This document shows, piece by piece, positions 23,902 through 31,590 of a stretch of 64,000 bases of DNA. This DNA is from Acidobacteriaceae bacterium (GTDB lineage Bacteria > Acidobacteriota > Terriglobia > Terriglobales > Acidobacteriaceae). Numbering within the stretch: position 1 is the stretch's first letter; each line of letters opens with the position of its first letter. A model generated the notes under the pieces. That model had not been told where the DNA came from, did no database searches, and saw only the letters and a program-made list of their open reading frames with translations. The stretch lies in assembly GCA_028283625.1 (NCBI GenBank), contig JAPWKG010000010.1, forward strand, positions 121,665-185,664. Reading direction: 5' to 3'. The translations under genes were made by a program, and so were the position numbers.

Positions 23902-25005
23902 ATGAACAGGATGCTTGGCTCTTCTCTTCCGCTCGGCAAAGTTCTCGGCGTAGACGTTCGCATGCACGTTTCCTTCGTGCTGCTGTTGGTTCTTGCCGGA
24001 GTTCTTGGCGTTTCCACTACCGGCTCCGTGCTGCGTGGTCTCGGAGTCTGGTGCGCGCTTTTTCTGGCCGTGCTTGTGCGAGAGATCGCGCGCGCCATCG
24101 TCGCCACGGCCTGCGATCTAAACCTGCGCGCCCTGCTGCTTTTCCCGGTGGGCGGCATCATGGCCTTTGCCCCTCGGCAAGGCAGCGGACAGCCGAAAAC
24201 ACGCGTCGTCTCCGCGACCGGACCCATCGCCAACCTGCTGGCGGGCCTGTTGCTGCTGGCAACGGCATACGCCTTTCAACCGGGCTTGCACCTCTTTGCG
24301 CAACCCTGGATTTCATGCGCTCATGTGCTGCGAAGCTTCGTCTGGATGCAGTTTCTGGTCGCCGTTGTCGGGATGCTGCCCGCAGCGCTGCCCGAGCGCA
24401 AGCTCTTTGCCCGCGCACAGGACGGCTCCTCCGCTCCGGCTTCCCCTACGGTACAGCTCGGCTCGATGCTGGCGCTGGGCGCAGTCCTGCTGGGGCTGGC
24501 GACGCCGAACCTGTGGCTCGTCATCCTGGGTAGCTTCTTTTTTCTTCTTTCGCAGATGGGCAACACTGGCGCGCCGCAAGCGGGCGCGAGTGCGGCCGCT
24601 CCGACCGTGCGGGTGCGCGACGTCATGCTGACCGAGTACACGCTTCTCTCCTCCTCCGACACGCTTTCCAGCGCCCTCGCACAGGCCGTACACAGCCTGC
24701 AGGATGTCTTTCCTGTCGTACGCGGCGACCGTCTGGTCGGCTCTATCGCCCGCTCCACCCTGCTGGAGAACCTGCAGCAACAAGGTGACGGCTATCTGCA
24801 GGGCGTCATGACCAAAACGCTGCACAGCGCCTCGCCCGAAGAAGGCCTCGTGGAAGCTCTGCAGCGCAGCGCCACTCTCGGAGCCAGCGAGTTCATCCCT
24901 GTTGTCGAAGACGGAGCGATGCTCGGGATTCTGACACCGCAGGCGCTGCACCGCGGCGTTCAGTTTGTCACCAGCCAACGACCGCAGCGACCGGGACAGG
25001 CATGA
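23902..25005 (+). CDS. Degenerate site-2-protease-like membrane protein with two CBS domains
   Basis: The 367-residue protein has the membrane plan of M50B site-2 proteases with a CBS pair: an N-terminal GKVLGVDVRMHVSFVLLLVLAG, GGIMAFAPRQGSGQPKTRVVSATGPIANLLAGLL, and C-terminal CBS domains (VRVRDVMLTEYTLLSSSDTLSSALAQAV... and YLQGVMTKTLHSASPEEGL...). The zinc motif HExxH is replaced by Arg60-Glu-Ile-Ala-Arg64, and the N/LPxxPLDGG ligand motif reads LPAALPERKLFAR (159-171), so no zinc ligand remains. It is therefore probably a pseudoprotease that senses adenylates through CBS. It overlaps rsmI as ATGA. Confidence 0.85.
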   Translation: MNRMLGSSLPLGKVLGVDVRMHVSFVLLLVLAGVLGVSTTGSVLRGLGVWCALFLAVLVREIARAIVATACDLNLRALLLFPVGGIMAFAPRQGSGQPKTRVVSATGPIANLLAGLLLLATAYAFQPGLHLFAQPWISCAHVLRSFVWMQFLVAVVGMLPAALPERKLFARAQDGSSAPASPTVQLGSMLALGAVLLGLATPNLWLVILGSFFFLLSQMGNTGAPQAGASAAAPTVRVRDVMLTEYTLLSSSDTLSSALAQAVHSLQDVFPVVRGDRLVGSIARSTLLENLQQQGDGYLQGVMTKTLHSASPEEGLVEALQRSATLGASEFIPVVEDGAMLGILTPQALHRGVQFVTSQRPQRPGQA

Positions 25006-25898
25006 GCGAGAAAGTCACCCCCGCAGCCACCTCCCAACCGCTCGCGCCGGGACTCTACCTTGTCGCCACACCGATCGGCAACCTGGAAGACATGACCCTG
25101 CGTGGGCTGCGCGTCCTGGCCTCGGTAGATCGCGTAGCCTGTGAAGACACACGCCAGACCGCCAAGCTGCTGACGCACTTCGGCATCAGTACCCCTACCG
25201 TCAGCTATCACGACCACAACGAGCTTTCCCGCGCGACGCAGCTGCTCGAACAGCTCAAGCAAGGCGCGCGCATCGCCGTTGTCAGTGACGCGGGCACGCC
25301 CGGCATCGCTGATCCCGGCGCGGTGCTGGCCGCAGACTGCATCGCCGCAGGAGTGCCGGTCATTCCCATTCCCGGTGCGAATGCCGCCATCAACGCGCTT
25401 ATCGCCAGCGGCCTCTCGGCGGAGCACTTCGCCTTTCACGGCTTCCTCCCAGCAAAGGAAGGCCAACGGCGCACCGAGCTGGAAGCGCTGCAGCAGGCGA
25501 TGAAAGCGGCCTCTGAGGCAACGACGCAGATCTTCTACGAAGCACCGCACCGCATCGTCGGCACACTGGAAGACATCGTGCAGGTCTTCGGTTCGGAGCA
25601 CCCGGTCGCGCTTGCACGTGAGCTCACAAAGCTGCACGAAGAGTTCCTGCGTGGCACCGCCGCGGAGCTGCTCGCCGAGCTGCAACAGCGGCCGAACGTG
25701 CGTGGCGAGATGGTTTTGCTGCTCTCCGGCAAACTCTCCGCCGCCAGCAGCGCCACCAGATCACTGGCCGAAGAGGTACGCACGCTGATGGGCACCGGAC
25801 TAAGTGAAAAGGATGCACTCAAGCAGGCGGCAAAAGCACGCGGGCTCGGTAAAAGTGAAGCGTACCGCGAGTGGCAACGGACACAGGCTCGCCGCTGA
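25002..25898 (+). CDS. rsmI: 16S rRNA (cytidine(1402)-2'-O)-methyltransferase
   Basis: RsmI adds the 2'-O-methyl of m4Cm1402 in the P site using SAM. The 298-residue frame has the tetrapyrrole-methylase-like signatures PGLYLVATPIGNLEDMTLRGLRVL (about 18-41), VACEDTRQTAKLLTHFGI, VSDAGTPGIADPGAVLAADC, PIPGANAAINALIASGL and IFYEAPHRIVGTLEDI. Length is normal. It starts within the previous stop (ATGA), so it is translationally coupled to the pseudo-S2P gene. The C-terminal LKQAAKARGLGKSEAYREW helix-turn-helix is typical. Confidence 0.95.
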   Translation: MSEKVTPAATSQPLAPGLYLVATPIGNLEDMTLRGLRVLASVDRVACEDTRQTAKLLTHFGISTPTVSYHDHNELSRATQLLEQLKQGARIAVVSDAGTPGIADPGAVLAADCIAAGVPVIPIPGANAAINALIASGLSAEHFAFHGFLPAKEGQRRTELEALQQAMKAASEATTQIFYEAPHRIVGTLEDIVQVFGSEHPVALARELTKLHEEFLRGTAAELLAELQQRPNVRGEMVLLLSGKLSAASSATRSLAEEVRTLMGTGLSEKDALKQAAKARGLGKSEAYREWQRTQARR

Positions 25899-26015
25899 GC
25901 CGTCAAAACACCGGAAGAAACGCTGCAGCGGGAAACCAGGAAAGAGCGGCCACTCCTTCAGAAGCTCTGGTAGAGTCGTCGCACAGAAGCAAGACTTTCC
26001 CCTGCGGAGTTTGCC

Positions 26016-26558
26016 ATGCGCCCCTCCCTCTCAGCGGCTCGCGTCGTAACCGTTTTCCTTCTTCTAGCCGCTACAATTTGCGCGCTTCCTGCTTGTGCAC
26101 AAACGCAGCCGGAGCCTTCCCCCTGGAAGCCTCTGGAATTCCTGCTCGGCACCTGGGAGGCCCACGCCTCCGGCGCTGCGGGAGCCGACAGCATCGGCTC
26201 CTACACCTTTGGCTACGAGCTGAAGAACCATGTGCTGGCCCGCCACAGCAAAGCAGGCTCCTGCAAGGGACCGGCAAATTTTAACTGCAGCCACAGCGAC
26301 CTGTTTTACGTCTACGAAGAGGATTCAGGGCTGAAGGCGATCTACTTCGACAACGAAGGCCACGTCATCCATTACGTCGTCAGCTCACCGCAACCGGGAA
26401 CAGCCGTCTTCCTCTCCAACGCCTCAGCCGCAGGCCCACGCTTCCGCCTTACCTACGTTCTGCACGGCAGTGTGATGGAGGGCACCTTTGAGCTGCAAAT
26501 GCCCGGCCAGAGCGCATGGCACCCCTACCTCACATGGACCGGGCAAAAGCAGCTATAA
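26016..26558 (+). CDS. Secreted lipocalin-like hypothetical protein
   Basis: The 180-residue protein has a signal peptide (MRPSLSAARVVTVFLLLAATICALPACAQ, about 1-29) followed by PWKPLEFLLGTWEAHASG, an opening typical of calycin or DUF1579-like beta-barrels that begin with a GxW motif. Alternating beta-strands follow (SIGSYTFGYELKNHVLARHSK...LKAIYFDNEGHVIHYVVSS...FRLTYVLHGSVMEGTFELQM). It probably acts in the periplasm and may bind a small hydrophobic ligand (inference from fold). A weak lipobox-like LPAC is present, so a lipoprotein is possible. It stands alone between rsmI and a convergent gene. Confidence 0.7.
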   Translation: MRPSLSAARVVTVFLLLAATICALPACAQTQPEPSPWKPLEFLLGTWEAHASGAAGADSIGSYTFGYELKNHVLARHSKAGSCKGPANFNCSHSDLFYVYEEDSGLKAIYFDNEGHVIHYVVSSPQPGTAVFLSNASAAGPRFRLTYVLHGSVMEGTFELQMPGQSAWHPYLTWTGQKQL

Positions 26559-26575
26559 ATTGCGGCGACTGAGCG

Positions 26576-27001
26576 CTAGACATGCTCCCGGCCGCGCAGG
26601 CGGTCGTAAAGATACACGTCACTGGTCGTGCCCAGGGCTTCGTTGTAGAGCACCAGAGCGCCTGCAGCTTCTTTCAGCTCTTCGTTGAAGAGATGAATCG
26701 CGCGAAGTTGGTCTGCGGTGGCCGGCATCTCCAACCGGGTGGTCTTCAGGAACTTCTGGTAGCCGCGATCGGTAATCAACGCGATCTCGCCACCGAGCAA
26801 CCAGCCACCTTTATGCAACAGACGCACGGGAGCGCCCTTTTCGCTGGCCGGGGCGATCTCTGCGGCGCATCCATACTTGGAAACGCGGCGGGCGCCCGCT
26901 GAGCGGTTTGCACCTTCTGCTGCCGGAGCGACATCAAACTTTTCGCTGCCCAGCGTAGAGAGCACTTCATCGAAAGTCGGCTGTTTCGTCGTCTTGGCCA
27001 T
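26576..27001 (-). CDS. Hypothetical cytoplasmic protein
   Basis: The family is not recognised. From ATG at 27001 the protein has 141 residues (MAKTTKQPTFDEVLSTLGSEKFDVAPAAEG...). A Lys/Ala-rich start is followed by a strand-rich middle (VRLLHKGGWLLGGEIALITDRGYQKFLKTTRLEMPATADQLRAIHLF) and a helical end NEELKEAAGALVLYNEALGTTSDVYLYDRLRGRE. No signal, membrane segment or catalytic motif is seen. It diverges from the cysteine synthase gene with 77 bp between, so a shared regulatory region is possible. Confidence 0.65.
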   Translation of the reverse strand: MAKTTKQPTFDEVLSTLGSEKFDVAPAAEGANRSAGARRVSKYGCAAEIAPASEKGAPVRLLHKGGWLLGGEIALITDRGYQKFLKTTRLEMPATADQLRAIHLFNEELKEAAGALVLYNEALGTTSDVYLYDRLRGREHV

Positions 27002-27078
27002 CGGTGATTCATTCCTTGGGCGCAAGCCTGGCCTGCGCCATCAGCTAAACTCAATTCACTGTCGCATACTCGCGACCT

Positions 27079-28047
27079 GTGCTTCAAACCATGAATGTTA
27101 TTGGAATCAAATCGCTCGGAACCGCTCTGCTGGATCGCGTGGGCAATACCCCGCTCCTTCGCCTTGACCGCCTGACCGCACACCTGCCCGGAGTTCAGAT
27201 TCTGGGTAAAGCGGAGTGGGCCAACCCCGGCGGCAGCGTGAAGGATCGTGCCGCCTCGGCTATCGTCTCCGACGCCCGCGCCAAAGGCCAGCTGACGCCC
27301 GGCAAGCACCTGCTGGATGCAACCAGCGGCAATACCGGCATCGCGTACGCCATGCTGGGTGCCGCCCAGGGCTTCCCCGTCACGCTGTGCGTCCCGGCCA
27401 ACGTAAGCCCCGAGCGCAAGCACATCCTCTCGGCCTACGGTGCGAACATCGTCTGGACCGATCCCGCAGACGGCTCGGACGGCGCCATCCGTATGGCGCG
27501 CAAGCTTTTCGCCGAACAGCCCGAAAAGTACTTCTACGCCGACCAGTACGGCAACCAGAACAACTGGCAGGCGCACTACAAGACCACCGCCAATGAAATC
27601 TGGGAGCAGACCGAGGGCACCGTCACGCACTTCATCGCAGGGCTGGGCACCTCGGGCACCTTTATCGGCACAACGCGCCGCCTGAAGGAGCTGAACCCGG
27701 CCATCCAGTGCTACTCCATGCAGCCGGATTCTCCCTTCAACGGTCTGGAAGGCCTGAAGCACATGGCCACCGCCATTGTGCCGCCGATCTACGACGAGAA
27801 ACTGGCCGACCGCAATATCGACATGCCGACCGAACGCGCCTACAGCATGGCCAAGAAGCTCGGCCGCTCGCAGGGCCTGCTGGTCGGCGTCTCCGCAGCA
27901 GCCGTCGTGGCCGCCTGCGTGGATGTAGCCGAGGAAGAGGCCAAGGCGGGCCGCCAAGCGGTCATCGTCACCATTTTGCCCGACTCTGCAGACAAATACC
28001 TTTCCGAACACTTCTGGAACGAACACACCGAAGACGACGACCAATAG
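27079..28047 (+). CDS. cysM: PLP-dependent cysteine synthase of the carrier-protein pathway (CysM/CysK type)
   Basis: The 322-residue protein is a fold-II PLP enzyme: GNTPLLRL at about 21, the Lys Schiff-base loop NPGGSVKDRAA near 49-59, the substrate loop TSGNTGIAYAMLGAAQGFPVTLCVP, the GLGTSGTFIGTTRRLKE phosphate loop and VGVSAAAVVAACV near the C-terminus. Next door are a Mec-type JAMM peptidase, a ThiS/MoaD-like carrier and MoeZ, as in the mycobacterial mec-cysO-cysM set, so it likely makes cysteine from O-phosphoserine (or an acetylserine analogue) and a carrier thiocarboxylate. M1 or M5 (27091) could be the start. Confidence 0.85.
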   Translation: MLQTMNVIGIKSLGTALLDRVGNTPLLRLDRLTAHLPGVQILGKAEWANPGGSVKDRAASAIVSDARAKGQLTPGKHLLDATSGNTGIAYAMLGAAQGFPVTLCVPANVSPERKHILSAYGANIVWTDPADGSDGAIRMARKLFAEQPEKYFYADQYGNQNNWQAHYKTTANEIWEQTEGTVTHFIAGLGTSGTFIGTTRRLKELNPAIQCYSMQPDSPFNGLEGLKHMATAIVPPIYDEKLADRNIDMPTERAYSMAKKLGRSQGLLVGVSAAAVVAACVDVAEEEAKAGRQAVIVTILPDSADKYLSEHFWNEHTEDDDQ

Positions 28048-28049
28048 CC

Positions 28050-28484
28050 ATGAGCCTGCTTCTCTCAAAAGACCTCTACGATGAGCTTCGCCAACACGGC
28101 GAGGAAACCTATCCGCACGAGTGCTGCGGCATCATGCTCGGCAAGGGCGCCAGCAACGGCACCCGCGTGCACAAACTGATGCGTGCCGGTAATACCCGTA
28201 CCGACTCCGCTCATAACCGCTACAGCATTGCGCCGCAGGAACTGATTCGCGCCCAGCGCGAGGCCCGTCAGGCGGGTTTGGACATCATCGGCTTTTACCA
28301 TTCGCACCCGGATCATCCGGCGCAATGGTCGCAGACCGACTATGCCGAAGCGCACTGGTTCGGCTGCAGCTATGTGATTACTGCGGTGGACCATGGCCAT
28401 GCAACCACGACCAACAGCTTTCTGCTCGCCGGTACCGGCGAAGAAGACAAGCGCTTTGAAACGCAGCCCATCGCCGTCGAATAA
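28050..28484 (+). CDS. mec: JAMM/Mec-type metallopeptidase acting on the sulfur carrier
   Basis: The 144-residue JAB1/MPN+ protein begins MSLLLSKDLYDELRQHGEETYPHECCGIMLG; the catalytic Glu is in TYPHECCGI and the zinc motif is HSHPDHPAQWSQTD (His-x-His-x7-Ser-x2-Asp). In M. tuberculosis Mec hydrolyses CysO-cysteine to release cysteine; the homologue QbsD trims tails from a ThiS-like carrier. Start ATG is 2 nt after the cysM stop. Because the carrier downstream has a 12-residue tail after its GG, this peptidase may both mature the carrier and release product (inference). Confidence 0.88.
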   Translation: MSLLLSKDLYDELRQHGEETYPHECCGIMLGKGASNGTRVHKLMRAGNTRTDSAHNRYSIAPQELIRAQREARQAGLDIIGFYHSHPDHPAQWSQTDYAEAHWFGCSYVITAVDHGHATTTNSFLLAGTGEEDKRFETQPIAVE

Positions 28485-28512
28485 CGGCGGCAGGAAGCCT
28501 GAATTTCCCCCT

Positions 28513-28610
28513 GTCCTCCCTTTCGGGGAGGACAACTTCTTGCTCCGCAAAGCGATTTGAGCCTGTTTTGCCCGCGAATACGGTTCCGGCCTGCATCCAA
28601 CACGCAGGCC
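28513..28610 (+). other. Two stem-loops between mec and the carrier gene
   Basis: GTCCTCCC-TTTC-GGGGAGGAC (28513-28533) and GGCCTGC...GCAGGCC (28588-28610) are GC-rich inverted repeats in a 151-nt gap. Neither has a clear T-tract. They may mark processing or a partial transcriptional break between cysM-mec and cysO-moeZ. Confidence 0.4.
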
Positions 28611-28635
28611 GCCGCATCTCGTAGAATGGAGAAAC

Positions 28636-28944
28636 ATGAAGATCCATATCCCCACACCGCTGCGCGCCTACACCGACAAACAGGAGACTGTTTCGGTTGC
28701 CGGTGCCACCGTGGCCGAGGGCCTGGACGAGTTGACGAAGGCATTCCCTGCCATGCGCGCTCACCTGTTCACGCCCGACGGCAAGCTGCGGAGCTTCGTC
28801 AATGTTTATCTCGACGACGAAGACGTTCGCTACCTCCCGGCAAAGGAAGCGACCGCGGTTGCCCCTGAAGCCGAACTCACCATTATTCCTTCCATCGCCG
28901 GCGGCTGTTGTAGCCTGCCCGCTGCTGGTTGTTGTCGCTCGTAG
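28636..28944 (+). CDS. cysO: ThiS/MoaD-like sulfur carrier (CysO-like) with Cys-rich tail
   Basis: The 102-residue ubiquitin-fold protein begins MKIHIPTPLRAYTDKQETVSV and has the carrier end ELTIIPSIAGG. The diglycine that must be C-terminal for adenylation is at 89-90, followed by 12 further residues, CCSLPAAGCCRS, with four cysteines. Mature CysO, ThiS and MoaD end in GG, so the tail must be removed (as QbsE and SCO-type precursors are by JAMM peptidases) or the tail is a real extension. The MoeZ-like activator follows 131 nt downstream. ATG at 28636 has GGAGAAAC upstream. Confidence 0.85.
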   Translation: MKIHIPTPLRAYTDKQETVSVAGATVAEGLDELTKAFPAMRAHLFTPDGKLRSFVNVYLDDEDVRYLPAKEATAVAPEAELTIIPSIAGGCCSLPAAGCCRS

Positions 28945-29075
28945 CTCCCTGGCTTTTCGCGAGAACCCTGCAGCTCCTGTTTCCAGAAACAACTGAAATC
29001 CCCGCTTTTTTCCGCATCGCGGAGCCGAAAGTTTTTCCTCTTTCTGCCCGCGACGCCGAAACAACAAGGAACCCC

Positions 29076-30305
29076 ATGCCAGCCACGTTTGAAGCACCCA
29101 CCGCGACCGAGCTCCCCAAGCTCTCCAACGAAGAGATTGCCCGCTACTCGCGGCACCTGATCCTGCCGGAGGTTGGCCTCGAAGGTCAACAGAAGCTGAA
29201 GGCAGCTAAGGTGCTCTGCGTCGGTACCGGTGGCCTGGGCGCGCCGTTGGCGCTCTACCTCGCCGCAGCCGGTATCGGCACCATCGGCCTGGTCGACTTC
29301 GATGTCGTCGATGAATCGAACCTGCAGCGCCAGATCATTCACTCCCAGTCCACCGTCGGCAAGCTCAAGGTGGATTCGGCCGAGATCATGCTCAAGGGCC
29401 TAAATAAGAACGTCAATGTCATCAAGCACAACACGATGCTGACCTCGAAGAACGCTCTCGAAATCTTCAAGGACTATGACGTCATTGCCGACGGCACCGA
29501 CAACTTCCAGACGCGCTACCTCGTCAACGACGCCTGCGTGCTCACCGGCAAGCCCAACGCATACGGCTCCATCTTCCGCTTCGAGGGCCAGGCTTCGGTC
29601 TTCGCCACCGAGGAAGGCCCCTGCTACCGCTGCCTCTACCCCGAACCGCCGCCCCCGGGCCTCGTTCCGAGCTGTGCCGAGGGTGGCGTGCTCGGCATTC
29701 TGCCCGGCCTCGTCGGCGTCATCCAGGCGACGGAAGTCATCAAGCTGATCCTCGGCATCGGCGAGCCGCTCGTCGGCCGTCTGCTGCTCGTGGACGCGCT
29801 AAACATGGGCTTCCGCACGCTGAAGCTGCGCAAAAACCCGAACTGCCCGGCCTGCGGCACGCACGAGATCAAGGAACTGATCGACTACGACCAGTTCTGC
29901 GGTATCGCACCCCCGACCTCAACCGGTCCGCTCGAAGTCTCCTCGCACGGCAACGTAGACGCCAGCGCCAACGTCGTGGATGGCATTGCCCAGATCACCG
30001 TCGAAGAGTACAAGGCACGCCTGGACAAGGGCGACAAGCCGTTCCTGCTCGATGTGCGTGAGCCGCACGAGTACCAGATCGTCAACCTTGGGGCTCCTCT
30101 CATTCCGGTAGGCCAGATCGGCTCCCGTCTGAACGAGATTCCGGTCAGCAAGGACACCGAGATCGTGGTGCAGTGCAAATCCGGCGGACGTTCACAGAAG
30201 GCGGCACTGGAGCTAAAGGCTGCGGGCTTCACCAACGTGAAGAACCTGGCAGGCGGCATTACCGCCTGGGCCGATCGCATCGACACCAGCCTGCCCAAGT
30301 ACTAA
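29076..30305 (+). CDS. moeZ: Carrier adenylyltransferase/sulfurtransferase MoeZ (MoeB-rhodanese fusion)
   Basis: From ATG at 29076 the 409-residue protein has an E1-like MoeB domain (NEEIARYSRHLILPEVGLEGQQKLKAAKVLCVGTGGLGAP; ATP loop GTGGLGAP; NLQRQIIHS; DGTDNFQTRYLVNDAC; metal-site Cys pairs PCYRCLYP and NPNCPACG) and a C-terminal rhodanese domain with active-site QCKSGGRSQK (Cys near 368). It adenylates the carrier C-terminus and transfers sulfur to make the thiocarboxylate. The track's start at 28929 adds 49 shadow residues. A strong terminator follows at 30323. Confidence 0.93.
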   Translation: MPATFEAPTATELPKLSNEEIARYSRHLILPEVGLEGQQKLKAAKVLCVGTGGLGAPLALYLAAAGIGTIGLVDFDVVDESNLQRQIIHSQSTVGKLKVDSAEIMLKGLNKNVNVIKHNTMLTSKNALEIFKDYDVIADGTDNFQTRYLVNDACVLTGKPNAYGSIFRFEGQASVFATEEGPCYRCLYPEPPPPGLVPSCAEGGVLGILPGLVGVIQATEVIKLILGIGEPLVGRLLLVDALNMGFRTLKLRKNPNCPACGTHEIKELIDYDQFCGIAPPTSTGPLEVSSHGNVDASANVVDGIAQITVEEYKARLDKGDKPFLLDVREPHEYQIVNLGAPLIPVGQIGSRLNEIPVSKDTEIVVQCKSGGRSQKAALELKAAGFTNVKNLAGGITAWADRIDTSLPKY

Positions 30306-30322
30306 CCCTTTTGGGCCAAGGA

Positions 30323-30370
30323 AAAAGCGCGGCACTCGGGATACACTTCCCGTGCCGCGCTTTTCTTTTT
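30323..30370 (+). terminator. Strong intrinsic terminator after moeZ
   Basis: AAAAGCGCGGCAC(TC)GGGA pairs with TCCCGTGCCGCGCTTTT, followed by CTTTTT. It overlaps the upstream part of the histidine-kinase frame, supporting a later start for that gene. Confidence 0.9.
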
Positions 30371-30399
30371 CCGCGGCACTCGAGGTGGCCGCCTTGCTG

Positions 30400-31590
30400 A
30401 TGCTTTCTCCTGCCGACTCCGAGACTCTGCTTCCGCTCTCGTACGACATTCTGCGGATCACGGGCAATCTGCTGCTCGAAGACCGAGACCCCGACTCCCT
30501 GTGCCAGGCGATCTTTCCGCTCCTGCGTGAGGTTCTGCACGTCGATGTGTACTTCCACTACCTCCTCTCCCCCGAGGGAGACACGCTGGAGCTTGCCTCC
30601 GCCGGAGGAAACCCCACCCTGCGCGAGATGGTGGGCTCTACGCTCGCTCTCGGAGAAGCCGTATGCGGCAACGTGGCCCAGTGCGGACGAGCGATGAACC
30701 TGGAGGACGTGCAAAAACGCTCCGACTCGATGACGAGCATCATTCGCGCGGCAGGTACCCACTGTTACTTCTGCTGCCCGCTTATCGCCCGTGGCGAGGT
30801 TCTGGGCACGCTCTCGTTTGGAAGTACACGGCTCGATCGCTTTTCGCAGGAAGAGACTCATCTTCTCTCCCTCGTAGCTCAGCAGGTCGCACTGGCAACT
30901 GCACGTCGCAAGCAGGCGCAGTATCTCCGCACCATCGAACAGCTCGCGGCCGCCGGGCGCATGAGTGCTACGCTGGCACACGAGATCAACAACCCTCTGG
31001 ACTCGGTAAGAACCGTTCTGTACCTGCTGCGCGATGAGCTGCATAGCCCTACCGGGCAAGCGCTGCTGCAAACCGCCGAGGCTCAGATTGCGCGTATCGC
31101 GGAGACCTCGCGCCGCACGCTGGAAACCTTTCGCGGTTCGGCAGCAGTACCCGCTCCAGTCAACCTGAGCGAACTGGTCACCGAGCTGTGCCGTGAGGTT
31201 CGTCTGCCCCGCGATATCAGTCTCGTTCCCATGATCGAACCCGGTGTGGAAGTAAAGGCAGTTGCAGGAGAGCTGCGACAGGTTCTCTTCAACCTGCTGC
31301 TCAATGCAGCACAGTTTTCTCCCACCGGCGGCACGGTCGGGCTCACGGTTGCGCGCGCTGAGCATCTGGCAGAGCTGCGCATTCGCGACGACGGTCCCGG
31401 CATTAGCGAAGAACAGCGTACACGTATCTTCGAACCCTTCTACACAACGCGCGCTCAGGGTGGCACCGGCATCGGGCTATGGCTCTCGCACGAAATGATT
31501 GAGCGTTCAGGCGGCAACCTGACCTTCGTCTCCGATCCTGAGCTGCGCCCCGGAACGGAGTTCATCCTCACGCTGCCGCTCGGGCGCTAG
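30400..31590 (+). CDS. GAF-domain sensor histidine kinase (orphan)
   Basis: From ATG at 30400 (the track's start lies inside a terminator) the protein has 396 residues. A GAF domain covers about 20-175 and contains CGNVAQC...HCYFCCP, five cysteines clustered in its sensor part. A HisKA domain has the phosphoacceptor in GRMSATLAHEINNPLDSVRTV, and a HATPase domain has NLLLNAAQFSP (N box), RDDGPGISEE (G1), IFEPFYTTRAQGGTGIGLWLSHEM. There is no transmembrane segment, so it is a soluble sensor. No response regulator gene is adjacent; the partner is unknown. Confidence 0.88.
   Translation: MLSPADSETLLPLSYDILRITGNLLLEDRDPDSLCQAIFPLLREVLHVDVYFHYLLSPEGDTLELASAGGNPTLREMVGSTLALGEAVCGNVAQCGRAMNLEDVQKRSDSMTSIIRAAGTHCYFCCPLIARGEVLGTLSFGSTRLDRFSQEETHLLSLVAQQVALATARRKQAQYLRTIEQLAAAGRMSATLAHEINNPLDSVRTVLYLLRDELHSPTGQALLQTAEAQIARIAETSRRTLETFRGSAAVPAPVNLSELVTELCREVRLPRDISLVPMIEPGVEVKAVAGELRQVLFNLLLNAAQFSPTGGTVGLTVARAEHLAELRIRDDGPGISEEQRTRIFEPFYTTRAQGGTGIGLWLSHEMIERSGGNLTFVSDPELRPGTEFILTLPLGR

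Noticed and set aside
26776-28068. 430-residue minus-strand ORF antisense to cysM
   Set aside because: Opposite a clear PLP enzyme; composition typical of antisense frames.
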